Below are positions 8,418-19,235 of a stretch of DNA of 64,000 nt, in pieces. A program made the position numbers and the translations under genes. The stretch's first letter is position 1. Every line of letters begins with the position of its first letter. The notes below the pieces were generated by a model that was given only the letters and a program-made list of their open reading frames with translations, was not told the DNA's origin and searched no databases. This stretch comes from Saccharothrix espanaensis DSM 44229 (GTDB lineage: Bacteria > Actinomycetota > Actinomycetes > Mycobacteriales > Pseudonocardiaceae). The stretch lies in NCBI RefSeq assembly GCF_000328705.1, contig NC_019673.1:3286001-3350000 (forward strand), given 5' to 3'.

Positions 8418-9110
8418 TCAGCGCACCTTGCGGCGCAGGGGAACCTCGGGAAACGCGTCTCGGCCGGAGCGGGTGTTGCGCCAGTCCCACCACTCGCGCG
8501 CGCCGCACACCTGGTACATCACCTCGCGCGCCTCGTCGTGGGTGAGCACGCCGTCCCGCTCCGCGCTCTCGATGCCCGTGCACTCGTGGGTGAACTCGCG
8601 GTACGCGTCGACGACGTCCACGGTGGGCTGCGAGGACACGTACGCCATCGGCACGATCGCCCGCAACCACTCGTAGGCGCCGGCCAGCAACGTCGTCGGC
8701 TCGTCGTCGTAGACCTTCGGGTCGAGCCCGGCGAGATCGGACGCGAACCGCCGGAAATCGTGCCGCGCGGGGACGAAGAACGCACACCGCCGGTCGACGC
8801 GCTGCCGGTCCAGCGCGTGGTAGAGCGCCATCCCCATCTCCAGCGGCATGTTCATCCGCGCGAGGTTGTCCGGCCCCTCGCCGTGCGCGCGGGAGAGGTC
8901 GTGCAGCGAGTAGTGGCAGTTCCGGATCGCCTCGAAGATCATTTCCAGCCGTAGTTGGTCCGGCGAGGAGAGGTCCCGCGCACTCACCGGCACCAGCCCG
9001 GCGGCGACCACCGCGAAGCCCAGTGCGTCGGCGTGCCGGCGGAAGTCCTTGTCGTACGGGTGGTTCAGGAACACCTGGTACGGCGCGTACGCGGCGATGT
9101 CCCGGCGCAT
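8418..9110 (-). CDS. Small NDT/TIR-like-fold protein, partner of the TIR protein
   Basis: 230 residues. It resembles uncharacterised bacterial proteins of the form F-L-x-x-P-Y-D-K-D-F-R ... Y-S-L-H-D-L-S-R ... N-M-P-L-E-M-G-M-A-L. The arrangement (early F/P-D motif, D71, then E91 in NMPLEMGMAL) recalls the nucleoside 2-deoxyribosyltransferase/TIR-like flavodoxin folds, where the glutamate attacks the nucleoside glycosidic bond. The enzymatic role is inferred. The ATG overlaps the stop of the upstream gene as TGATG, so translation is coupled and a joint function is likely. Extended frames upstream of this ATG are shadow sequence. Confidence 0.7.
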   Translation of the reverse strand: MRRDIAAYAPYQVFLNHPYDKDFRRHADALGFAVVAAGLVPVSARDLSSPDQLRLEMIFEAIRNCHYSLHDLSRAHGEGPDNLARMNMPLEMGMALYHALDRQRVDRRCAFFVPARHDFRRFASDLAGLDPKVYDDEPTTLLAGAYEWLRAIVPMAYVSSQPTVDVVDAYREFTHECTGIESAERDGVLTHDEAREVMYQVCGAREWWDWRNTRSGRDAFPEVPLRRKVR

Positions 9111-10321
9111 CACCGGTCCACCCCGGAGCGGATGGCGAGCCCGCGCACCAACCGCCGCAACGCGCGCCGGTACCGGGTCTCGTCGGACCACCCGGTGAAG
9201 TCCACGGCCGTCCGGGCGCGCAGCAGCGGGTGCACCACGCCGGGGTCCGGGTCTACCAGCACCGGAACCACTCGGCGTTCCGCACGGGGCGTCAAGGCTT
9301 GGCGGATCTCGTACTCGATCCACTGGCTGTCCGCGGAATGCCTGCTCTGCACCACCACGAAGGAATCGGCGCGGTCGAGCGCGGCGTTGATCGATTCCGG
9401 GAACCACTCGCCGGCCCGGATGTTCGCCGACTCGGTCCACGTCGAGAACCCCGCGTCCGCCAGGTCGTCCCGGAGCCGACGGACGAACGGCGCGTCCTCC
9501 CGCGCGTAGCTGATGTAGCAGTTCGGCAGGCGCTCGTCGCCCTGGCCCAGCGCGGACCGCGCCAGGTCGGCGGCTTCCCCGGCCTCGCCGGACCACGGCT
9601 GGACCGGGACGCCGAGGCCCGCCAACATCCCCACCGGCCCGGTGGTCAGGACCAGCGCCCGCCGCCCCAGGTGCCCGAGGGCGTAGCCGACGCCGAACGA
9701 CTCGGGCGGGGTGAGCGGACCGCCGTGGTGCAGGATCAGCGCCGACTCGGTGCCGTCGACGAAGGACCGCACGTCCGGGTCCGCCACCGGGCGGGCCGGC
9801 ACCCCCAGCGCGGCGGCCACCGCCTCGGCCAGCCCCACCGCGCCCCCGCAGTGCAGCACCAGCAGCGGACGCCGGGCCCGGCGTCCGCTCCGGTCCGCGA
9901 CGCCGTCGAGCGCCGGGGTGAGGGCGTCGGCCAGTTCACGCGCCGAGGCGACCTCGGTGGTGGGCGCGGTCGCCACCACGAACTCGCGGAACTCCCGCTG
10001 CCGGCGATCGGATGAGCGGTCGTCGGCGAGCAGGAACACCACCCGGGGCACGCCGATCTCGACCGCCGTGCGGTACTCGAACTCCGCGTAGGAAACCGGT
10101 TCGTCGGGGAGTTCCGGTCCGTAGGCGGATCCGAGCACGCCCACGTACAGGTCACTCTCGCGGATCATCCGCCGGCACTGCTCGGTGAGCGGCAGGTCCG
10201 GCGATGCCCCGGGTTCCAGCGCCACACCACCGAAGTCCGCGACGACCGTCCGAGCGGCCTCCACCAGGGCGGAGGTCCCCAGCCCCGAGGAGTAGCCGAG
10301 GAACACGCCTAACGGTGCCAT
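9110..10321 (-). CDS. DUF4062 - NDT-like - TIR domain protein
   Basis: 403 residues with three parts. Residues 4-95 match DUF4062 (GVFLGYSSGLG, SDLYVGVLGSAYG, EFEYRTAVEIGVPRVVFLL). Residues ~150-245 look like a second Rossmann-type NDT-like module (FGVGYALGHLGRRALVL). Residues 267-400 are a TIR domain (CYISYAREDAPFVRRL, TWTESANI, SFVVVQSRHSADSQWIEYEI). The TIR keeps the W-x3-E pattern with E338 as the likely NADase glutamate. DUF4062 and TIR proteins are common in bacterial defence and signalling; antiphage function here is inference. A TAGCAT box lies 6 nt before the ATG with no Shine-Dalgarno site, suggesting a leaderless mRNA. Confidence 0.8.
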   Translation of the reverse strand: MAPLGVFLGYSSGLGTSALVEAARTVVADFGGVALEPGASPDLPLTEQCRRMIRESDLYVGVLGSAYGPELPDEPVSYAEFEYRTAVEIGVPRVVFLLADDRSSDRRQREFREFVVATAPTTEVASARELADALTPALDGVADRSGRRARRPLLVLHCGGAVGLAEAVAAALGVPARPVADPDVRSFVDGTESALILHHGGPLTPPESFGVGYALGHLGRRALVLTTGPVGMLAGLGVPVQPWSGEAGEAADLARSALGQGDERLPNCYISYAREDAPFVRRLRDDLADAGFSTWTESANIRAGEWFPESINAALDRADSFVVVQSRHSADSQWIEYEIRQALTPRAERRVVPVLVDPDPGVVHPLLRARTAVDFTGWSDETRYRRALRRLVRGLAIRSGVDR

Positions 10322-10327
10322 CGCGCC

Positions 10328-10333
10328 ATGCTA
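10328..10333 (-). promoter_or_regulatory. -10 box of a likely leaderless promoter for the TIR operon
   Basis: TAGCAT on the minus strand, 6 nt upstream of the ATG at 10321, with no ribosome-binding site between. It lies between the aconitase terminator and the operon, so the TIR operon probably has its own promoter. Confidence 0.35.
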
Positions 10334-10350
10334 GTTGGCCCGACACGCAA

Positions 10351-10380
10351 AAGGGCCGCCCACCGGGGTGGACGGCCCTT
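10351..10380 (-). terminator. Aconitase terminator
   Basis: A 14-bp stem with one mismatch: AAGGGCCGCCCACC pairs with GGTGGACGGCCCTT around a 2-nt apex. It begins 16 nt after the acnA stop and ends in A/T-rich flanks on both sides, so it could act in either direction. Confidence 0.75.
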
Positions 10381-10395
10381 GAGCTTGGGGTGTGA

Positions 10396-13236
<2,841 letters not shown>

Positions 13237-13326
13237 GTGAAACTCCATCTGGTGACGCGCAAAGTCGGTTGGGGAACTGCTTGGTGAGTCTTCCGCACCC
13301 GCCGGCGCGGCGCTCCTTCGCCTTAA

Positions 13327-13356
13327 ACAGTACGCGTGTCCTGTATTCGGCTTCAA
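13327..13356 (-). promoter_or_regulatory. Possible acnA promoter
   Basis: On the minus strand TTGAAG (13351-13356) and TACTGT (13327-13332) are 18 nt apart, about 90 nt upstream of the acnA start and inside the 155-bp region divergent from the ABC genes. Confidence 0.35.
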
Positions 13357-13391
13357 CCCGGTCCTACCTAGATCGGGGCATCATCACACCC

Positions 13392-14135
13392 GTGGTCCGT
13401 CTTGATCGAGTCGGTAAGCGGTACGGGCGCGGCCCGTGGGTGCTCCGCGACGTGACGCTGGCGGTCGAACCGGGCGAAACGGTCGTGGTGACCGGCGGCA
13501 ACGGCTCCGGCAAGTCCACCCTGCTGCGGATCGCCGCCGGGCTGAGCCGCCCGACGTCCGGCCGGGTGGCGCGCCCCGCCTCGGTCGGGTACCTGCCCGA
13601 GCGGTTCCCGCCCGGCGTGAAGCTCTCCGCGCGGGACTACCTGCGGCACCTGGCCGCCGTGCGCGGCGTCCCGGCGCGGTGGGACCTGGTCGAGGCGCTC
13701 GGCTTCGTCGGCGACCCGGACGCGCCGATGGCGACCCTGTCCAAGGGCAACACCCAGAAGGTCGCCCTCGCCCAGGCGCTCGCCGCGACCGGCCTGCTGG
13801 TGCTCGACGAGCCGTGGTCGGGCCTCGACGCCGCCGCCGGCGCGGTGCTCGCCGAGTTCGTCACCGGCGGCGCGGCCGCCCGGCTGATCACCGACCACCA
13901 CGGCCACGACCTGCCCGGCGCGCGGGAGTTCGCGCTCGGCGCGCGCCGGACCGGTGTCGTCGTCGAACTGGACCGGGTGGGGGAGTCGTTCGAGAAGATC
14001 AGCGTGTTGGCGGGCGTGCGGGAGGCGCGGGTGGTCGGCCGCGGCGCGCGGGTCGAGGTCGAGCCCGGGTTCAGCGACCAGGTGCTGGTCGAGGCGTTGC
14101 GGCTGGGCTGCTCGGTGCGGAGCGTGCGGTCGTGA
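13392..14135 (+). CDS. ABC transporter ATP-binding protein
   Basis: 247-residue nucleotide-binding subunit. Walker A GGNGSGKST at 35-43, an unusual signature LSKGNTQKV near 117 (the usual is LSGGQ), and Walker B LLVLDEPWSGLD near 135. The frame continues upstream into the acnA leader. I start at GTG 13392 because V-V-R-L-D-R-V-G-K-R-Y-G is a standard ABC N-terminus. There is no clear Shine-Dalgarno site. It overlaps the permease gene by 4 nt (GTGA). Type: small two-gene exporter-like ABC system of unknown substrate. Confidence 0.85.
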   Translation: MVRLDRVGKRYGRGPWVLRDVTLAVEPGETVVVTGGNGSGKSTLLRIAAGLSRPTSGRVARPASVGYLPERFPPGVKLSARDYLRHLAAVRGVPARWDLVEALGFVGDPDAPMATLSKGNTQKVALAQALAATGLLVLDEPWSGLDAAAGAVLAEFVTGGAAARLITDHHGHDLPGAREFALGARRTGVVVELDRVGESFEKISVLAGVREARVVGRGARVEVEPGFSDQVLVEALRLGCSVRSVRS

Positions 14136-14779
14136 CGGCGCTGGTGCGGTACCTGCTCGCGGACGTCCTGCGCACCCAGCGCTACCTGCCGCCGCTGCTG
14201 GTGTTCGCCGCCGTGCTGGCCATGTTCAACGCCGGCGACGCCGGGCCGCCGCCGTCCGCGTACGCCGGGTCGACCGCGTTCCTGTACCCGGTCGCGGTGT
14301 GGCTGACCATCGTCGTGGCCACCGCCGAGGACCCGGTGCGGCGCGCGGTGACCGTCGTGACGGCCGGCGGGTGGGGACGTTCGCAGGCGGCGGTGGCCAT
14401 CTTGTCGTGCCTGCTGGTGACGGTGGTGGCGGCGTTCGCCGCGCTGCTGCCGGTGCTCACCCAGAGCCGTCCCTACCCGCCCGGCACCGTGGCGCTCGGG
14501 TTCGCCGCGCTGCTGGTCGCCGGGGTCGTCGGGGTCGGCGTGGGCGTGCTGTGCGCACGACCGGTGATCACCCAGCACGGCTGGTCCGTGCTCGCCGCAG
14601 CCGCGCTCGTCGTGCTCGCGTACCTGTTCGGCCAGACCCCGCCGATCGGGAACGTCCTGGGCGCGCTCGGCCACGAGTACGACCTGGTCCCGCACCTCGC
14701 GGTGTCCGGCGCGTGCGCGGTCGTGCTGGTGGTGGGAGCGACCTGGCTGTCCCGAACGCTAGGCCCACGCCGGAACTAG
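14132..14779 (+). CDS. ABC transporter membrane protein
   Basis: 215 residues with about six hydrophobic helices (YLPPLLVFAAVLAMF, FLYPVAVWLTIVVATA, AVAILSCLLVTVVAAF, ALGFAALLVAGVVGVGVGVL, VLAAAALVVLAYLF, ACAVVLVVGATWL). It shares the GTGA overlap with the ATPase and should form the transporter with it. Sequence alone gives no substrate. Confidence 0.75.
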   Translation: MTALVRYLLADVLRTQRYLPPLLVFAAVLAMFNAGDAGPPPSAYAGSTAFLYPVAVWLTIVVATAEDPVRRAVTVVTAGGWGRSQAAVAILSCLLVTVVAAFAALLPVLTQSRPYPPGTVALGFAALLVAGVVGVGVGVLCARPVITQHGWSVLAAAALVVLAYLFGQTPPIGNVLGALGHEYDLVPHLAVSGACAVVLVVGATWLSRTLGPRRN

Positions 14780-14805
14780 CGCGGCTGTCGGACCCCGGAG
14801 TCGGG

Positions 14806-16152
14806 TCAGCCGAGCACCTGGTCGAGATAGGCGACGGCTTCGGCCGGGTCGGTGGTCACCGCGGCGAGGTAGCCGTCCGGGCGGATCAGCAGCAAGGTGC
14901 CCTCGGTCGCGCCGTACGCCGCCTCGACGTGACCGTCCACGTCGACCACGGAGTGCGTGCGGACGTAGGGGTGCGCGTCCCGCACGTACGCCACTGCGTC
15001 CTGCGCGCCGATCCCCACCAGCGCGAACTCCGGCCCTTGGAACAGGTCGAACATCCGGGCCGGCGTTCCGTCCACGAGCGCGCACGGCGCGTCCGGCGCG
15101 CGGTCGCCCGCTCGTTCGCCGACCCCCGCCAGCGGTCCGCCGCGGTAGGTCAGGGCCAGTTGCAGCGTCTCGTCGTCGCGCTTGCCGGGCCACTGCGTCG
15201 CGTCCGCCTCGTGGTGCAGCCGGCTGGTGACGCCCAGCAGCCACGCGGCCACCGGCAGGCGTTCGGCCTCGTAGGTGTCGAGCAGTTCCCCGCCCGCGCC
15301 GGTCAGCACGGCGGCCAGCTTCCAGCCCAGGTTGTAGGCGTCCTGGATACCGGTGTCCATGTCCTGGCCGCCGGCCGGCGGGTGCACGTGCGCCGCGTCG
15401 CCCGCCAGGAACACCCGGCCCACCCGGTACCGGTCCACCATCCGCACGTTCGCCCGGTACGGCGACATCCACGTCGCCTCCCGCACGACGACGTCGTCCC
15501 GGCCGGTGCGCGCCCGGACCAGCGTGCGCAGCACCTCCAGCGACGGCTCGGCGTCCGCCGGGGCCCGCAACCGGTAGAGGTCCGTGCCCGGCAGCGGGCA
15601 CAGCGCGAGAAGCCCGGCGGGCGACTTCGGCCACGCGTGCCAGTGCTCGCGGTCCAGGCCGTCCAGCCGCACGTCCCCGATCACCAGCCGCTGGTCGTCC
15701 CACGTCTCGCCCTCGAAGCCCACGCCGAGCCGCTTGCGCACCGGGCTGCGCCCGCCGTCGCAGCCCACCAGGTACGCCGCCCGCACCAGCTCGCCGCCGA
15801 CCACGGCGGTGACCCCGTCGCCGTCCTGCTCGAACGAGGTGACCTCCGTGCCGTACTCGACCGCGCCGCCCAGCTCCGCCAGCCGGTCCCGCAGGATCCG
15901 CTCCACCCGGAACTGGGGGATGATCACGGTGCTCGGGTACGGCGCGTCCGGCGTCGGCCGCTTCCCCTCGTCCACCACGCCCAGGTCGTGCAGCACCTCG
16001 ATCGACCGCGGCTGCAACGCCTTGCCCGGCGACCCGGTGAACGGCCCGCCGGCGCGGTCCACCAGCCGGAACCCCACCCCGCGCCGCGCCAGGTCGACGG
16101 CGAGGGTGAGGCCGGTCGGTCCGGCCCCGACGATCAGTACCTGCGTGTCCAT
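14806..16152 (-). CDS. FAD-dependent aromatic hydroxylase
   Basis: 448-residue class A flavoprotein monooxygenase of the PHBH/RdmE group. GxGxxG motif VGAGPTGLTLA at the N-terminus, DG motif YLVGCDGGRSPVRK near 150, and GD motif FLAGDAAHVHPPAGGQDMD near 275. A thioredoxin-like C-terminal tail follows (residues ~330-448), as in antibiotic-tailoring hydroxylases. Start chosen at ATG 16152 (M-D-T-Q-V-L-I-V-G-A-G), not at the upstream in-frame codons. It stands alone, so its substrate (aromatic polyketide, phenol or drug) cannot be read from context. Confidence 0.88.
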   Translation of the reverse strand: MDTQVLIVGAGPTGLTLAVDLARRGVGFRLVDRAGGPFTGSPGKALQPRSIEVLHDLGVVDEGKRPTPDAPYPSTVIIPQFRVERILRDRLAELGGAVEYGTEVTSFEQDGDGVTAVVGGELVRAAYLVGCDGGRSPVRKRLGVGFEGETWDDQRLVIGDVRLDGLDREHWHAWPKSPAGLLALCPLPGTDLYRLRAPADAEPSLEVLRTLVRARTGRDDVVVREATWMSPYRANVRMVDRYRVGRVFLAGDAAHVHPPAGGQDMDTGIQDAYNLGWKLAAVLTGAGGELLDTYEAERLPVAAWLLGVTSRLHHEADATQWPGKRDDETLQLALTYRGGPLAGVGERAGDRAPDAPCALVDGTPARMFDLFQGPEFALVGIGAQDAVAYVRDAHPYVRTHSVVDVDGHVEAAYGATEGTLLLIRPDGYLAAVTTDPAEAVAYLDQVLG

Positions 16153-16199
16153 GGCGGCCACTGTGCCCACCGGTGCTGCCAAACCGCTGTCATCGCGGT

Positions 16200-16255
16200 G
16201 TCAGCCCCCATGTCAGCCCCCCGCGTCAGCCCCCCGAGTCAGCACCGGTGTCACG
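16200..16255. repeat. 12-13 bp tandem repeat
   Basis: GTCAGCCCCC-type units begin at 16200, 16212, 16225 and 16238, and a decayed one at 16250. They lie upstream of the hydroxylase start in a 247-bp gap that otherwise holds only the terminator at 16344. Confidence 0.6.
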
Positions 16256-16343
16256 CGGTCCGGCCGCCCGGACGTCGGCCGGGTGGGCGGACCGGACGTC
16301 GGATGGGGTGGCGGGGGACCGGCGCGGCCGCCGGACGTGGAGA

Positions 16344-16370
16344 AGCCCCGCCGGCGGTACCGGCGGGGCT
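16344..16370 (-). terminator. Terminator of the Gln-rich membrane protein operon
   Basis: Perfect 11-bp stem (AGCCCCGCCGG at 16344-16354 against 16360-16370) with a 5-nt loop, 30 nt beyond the stop at 16400. Confidence 0.7.
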
Positions 16371-16399
16371 CCTCGCAGGGGTCTCTACCTGCGGTGACC

Positions 16400-17914
16400 C
16401 TACTTGCCGAGCTTGAGCAGCTCGTCGATGTCCTTCGGGTCCAGACCGCGCATCAGGGTCAGGAAGATCTCGCTGTAGGAGCGGATCGGGCTGACGTACC
16501 ACTGGCCGTTGACCTCGGTCGCGACCACGCCGACACCGTCCTTGAGCACCTGCGCGCCGATCCGCGAGATCACGTCCACCACGGCCTGCGGCATCTTGCG
16601 GCCACCCTGCTGCTTGGCCAGGTCCGCGATCTCGTCCGCGCACAGCCGCTGGGTCTGGCCGTCGGCCTTGGCGGTGTAGCAGTCGCCGTCGCGGCTGACC
16701 TCGCCCTTCTGGCCCTTGACCTCCAGCACCAGCTTGCGGATCGTGAGCTGCTTGCCGCCGGTGACGTCCTTCGAGTCGGTCTCCAGCTCGATCAGCTTCG
16801 CGCCGGTGGCGGGCACCCGGCCGATCTGGTCGAGGATCACCGGGCCGACGTCCTGGAGCACGCCCATCTCGTCCGGCGGCAGCAGGGCGATGACGCCCTT
16901 GATGTCACCGGCCAGCGCCTTCTCCACGATGCCCTTGGCGGCGGCCTCGGCCGAGTCCGCACCCTCGGGCGTGATGCCCTGGGACGGCCACTTGAGGTTC
17001 TCCTCCTCCAGCGCCGCGTTGGCGATCGTGTAGAACAGCGACGGGTACCACTCGTCGCCGACCTTGACCGTGGCGATGCCGATCGGCTTGCCCTTGCGGT
17101 CGGCCTTCTCCTTGGCGAAGTCCAGCGTCTCGGTCTCCGGGGCCTGGTCGACCTTCGCGCCCAGGGCCTTGACCAGCTTGTCGGTCAGCGGGATCTGCTT
17201 GACGTCCGAGGTGAAGGTGATCTTGCCCTCGACGACCTTGTTGATCGTGACCCGGTCGTTGACCTTCTCCGCGGCGGCCTCGTCGAACTTGATGCCCTCG
17301 CTCTTGATCGTGACGCCGCTGATCTTCTGCGGGTCCGCCTCGGGCTTGAGGATCTCCAGCCGCTTGGCCTCGCTGACCGTGGCCTCGGTGTAGTCCTTGC
17401 TGAGCTTGGCCTCGGCCGGGGCCAGGCCGTTCATGATGCCCAGGACGTCACCGCTGCCCAGCGCGCTGAGCAGGTTGTTCGCCGCGGTCTGCGGCGTGTC
17501 GGAGCCGGCGGCGACGGAGTCGGAGCTGCGCAGCGCGCGCACCGTGAAGAACGTGCCCGCGGCCAGCACGAGGACGGCGACGACGGCCGTGACGACCAGG
17601 CCGGTCCGCTTCTTCTTCGGCGGCTGGCCGCCCGCGTACCCGAACGGCTGCTGCGGGCCGCCGAACTGCTGGCCGTAGCCCTGCTGGGGGAAGCCCTGCG
17701 GGCCGGTCTGCGGAAAGCCCTGCTGCTGCGGCTGCGGGCCGGTCTGGGGGTAACCCTGCTGGTAGCCGCCCTGCTGCTGGCCGCCGTAAGGCTGCTGGCC
17801 GGGCTGCTGCTGCGGTTGACCCTGCGGCTGCTGCTGCCACCCGCCCTGCTGCGGCTGACCGTACGGGTTGTTCTGCGGTGGCCATTCGCCTCCGCCGCCA
17901 CTCGGGTAGCTCAC
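16400..17914 (-). CDS. Membrane-anchored protein with Gln/Pro/Gly-rich cytoplasmic tail
   Basis: 504 residues. Residues ~8-95 are low complexity, rich in Q, G, P and Y (PQQGGWQQQPQGQPQQQ type). KKKR then precedes a single membrane helix (TGLVVTAVVAVLVLAAG). The remaining ~370 residues form an extracytoplasmic region that may hold two similar halves, each ending in a WYPSL- or WYVSP-type strand. No family recognised with confidence; such proteins are frequent in actinomycetes. The frame extends far upstream, but GTG 17914 follows AGGAGGAGCACC and overlaps the stop of the preceding gene as GTGA. Confidence 0.8.
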   Translation of the reverse strand: MSYPSGGGGEWPPQNNPYGQPQQGGWQQQPQGQPQQQPGQQPYGGQQQGGYQQGYPQTGPQPQQQGFPQTGPQGFPQQGYGQQFGGPQQPFGYAGGQPPKKKRTGLVVTAVVAVLVLAAGTFFTVRALRSSDSVAAGSDTPQTAANNLLSALGSGDVLGIMNGLAPAEAKLSKDYTEATVSEAKRLEILKPEADPQKISGVTIKSEGIKFDEAAAEKVNDRVTINKVVEGKITFTSDVKQIPLTDKLVKALGAKVDQAPETETLDFAKEKADRKGKPIGIATVKVGDEWYPSLFYTIANAALEEENLKWPSQGITPEGADSAEAAAKGIVEKALAGDIKGVIALLPPDEMGVLQDVGPVILDQIGRVPATGAKLIELETDSKDVTGGKQLTIRKLVLEVKGQKGEVSRDGDCYTAKADGQTQRLCADEIADLAKQQGGRKMPQAVVDVISRIGAQVLKDGVGVVATEVNGQWYVSPIRSYSEIFLTLMRGLDPKDIDELLKLGK

Positions 17915-18360
17915 GGTGCTCCTCCTGGACTGATCGCTGTGCGGGTGTTCGCGGTGAGCACGGTGATCGCACCCGCGATCCCCAGCACGGCACCACCGAG
18001 GGTGACGACCGGTCCGGTCAGGCTGATCCCGACCAGCGCTCCCTCGTTGCCCCCTTGGACGGCGGCAAGTGCCGCCACCGTTCCCGCAATCGTGCCAAAG
18101 ACCAGGGCGGTACAGGCGGCAATCCGGTGAAGTCGTAGCAACCAGAGCACGAAACAGCCCACCGCCAACGGGGTGACACCCACCCAGACGGCCCGCACCA
18201 CGTCCCCTGACGTGCTGTCCAACCCGGCGAAACCACGCAGCGCGAGCACCTCGTAACTGTCCCTCGTGACCGATCCGGAACGCAGCCACGGCAGGAACGT
18301 CCCAGCCACGCCTGTGATCAAGCCGACAACCCCGACTACCGCACCCCAAGTCCTGCGCAC
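17911..18360 (-). CDS. Small tetraspan membrane protein
   Basis: 149 residues from GTG 18360 (V-R-R-T-W-G-A-V-V-G-V-V-G-L-I-T-G). It has about four helices and an extracytoplasmic loop after the first (SGSVTRDSYEVLALRG), a pattern common in unnamed actinobacterial membrane proteins. It is coupled by GTGA to the Gln-rich protein, so the two are probably partners. Function unknown. Confidence 0.65.
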   Translation of the reverse strand: MRRTWGAVVGVVGLITGVAGTFLPWLRSGSVTRDSYEVLALRGFAGLDSTSGDVVRAVWVGVTPLAVGCFVLWLLRLHRIAACTALVFGTIAGTVAALAAVQGGNEGALVGISLTGPVVTLGGAVLGIAGAITVLTANTRTAISPGGAP

Positions 18361-18401
18361 GTGGCCATGCTCGCAAATCTCCGGCGTGGAATGGTGGGGG
18401 A

Positions 18402-19175
18402 ATGGACGCACGGGACGCGATGGCGGCCGCGCGGCGGATCACCGCGCTGACCGGTGCCGGGGTCTCGACCGACTCGGGCATCCCTGACTTCCGCGGCCCG
18501 CGCGGCGTGTGGACGGCGCTCGGGCGTGAGTTCACCATGGACGGCTACCTGACCGACCCGGCCGTGCGGCGGGCGGCGTGGCAGGCGCGGGCGACGCATC
18601 CGATGTGGACGGCCGAGCCGAACGCGGCGCACCGGGCGCTGGCGGAGCTGGAGCGCGCCGGCCGGGTGCGGGCGCTGCTGACCCAGAACGTCGACCGGCT
18701 GCACCAGCGGGCGGGGTCGGTGGCGGTGGTGGAGCTGCACGGGTCGTTGACGGGGACGGTGTGCGTCGACTGCGGGGCGACCGGGGCGATGAGCGCGGCG
18801 CTGGACCGGGTGCGGGCGGGGGAGGACGACCCGGACTGCGGCGCGTGCGGCGGGATCCTGCGGTCCACGACCGTCGCTTTCGGACAGCCGTTGGACGCCG
18901 ACGTGCTGCGCGCGGCGCGGACCGCGGCGTTGGACTGCGACCTGATGCTGGTGGCGGGGACGTCGCTGTTGGTGGAGCCCGCGGCGAGCCTGGTCGGGTT
19001 GGCGGCGCAGGCGGGCGCGGCGGTGGTCATCTGCAACAAGGAGCCGACGCCTTACGACGGCGTTGCGACTGCCGTGGTGCGCGGGCCGGTGGGAGTGTCG
19101 TTGCCGGCGCTGGTGGCGGTCCCGGTGGTCGGGTCGGGCCCGGTCCGGACGTGGGGCGATCCGAGCACTTGGTGA
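18402..19175 (+). CDS. Sir2-family NAD-dependent protein deacylase
   Basis: 257 residues with the full sirtuin signature: NAD-binding LTGAGVSTDSGIPDFRG (residues 17-33), LTQNVDRLHQRAG near 92-104, catalytic His in ELHGSL, zinc-ribbon cysteines CVDC and CGAC, VAFGQPL, and VAGTSLLVEPA. Removes acyl groups from lysines using NAD. Because the catalytic and zinc residues are intact, a housekeeping deacylase role is more likely than a defence-type Sir2. ATG follows a GGGGGA site. It is divergent from the small membrane gene. Confidence 0.93.
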   Translation: MDARDAMAAARRITALTGAGVSTDSGIPDFRGPRGVWTALGREFTMDGYLTDPAVRRAAWQARATHPMWTAEPNAAHRALAELERAGRVRALLTQNVDRLHQRAGSVAVVELHGSLTGTVCVDCGATGAMSAALDRVRAGEDDPDCGACGGILRSTTVAFGQPLDADVLRAARTAALDCDLMLVAGTSLLVEPAASLVGLAAQAGAAVVICNKEPTPYDGVATAVVRGPVGVSLPALVAVPVVGSGPVRTWGDPSTW

Positions 19176-19235
19176 TCACCCGGCCGTGGCCTTCCTTCAC
19201 CCTCCCGGGGTGGGGGATGGTGGGAAGATGATCAC

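Noticed and set aside
16400-18538. 712-residue reading of the Gln-rich protein
   Set aside because: The upstream part overlaps another supported gene; the GTG at 17914 has an ideal ribosome-binding site and a GTGA junction.
18402-19175. Sir2 gene as a defence effector
   Set aside because: Zinc-ribbon cysteines and catalytic His are intact and there is no adjacent defence partner, so ordinary deacylase is the better call.
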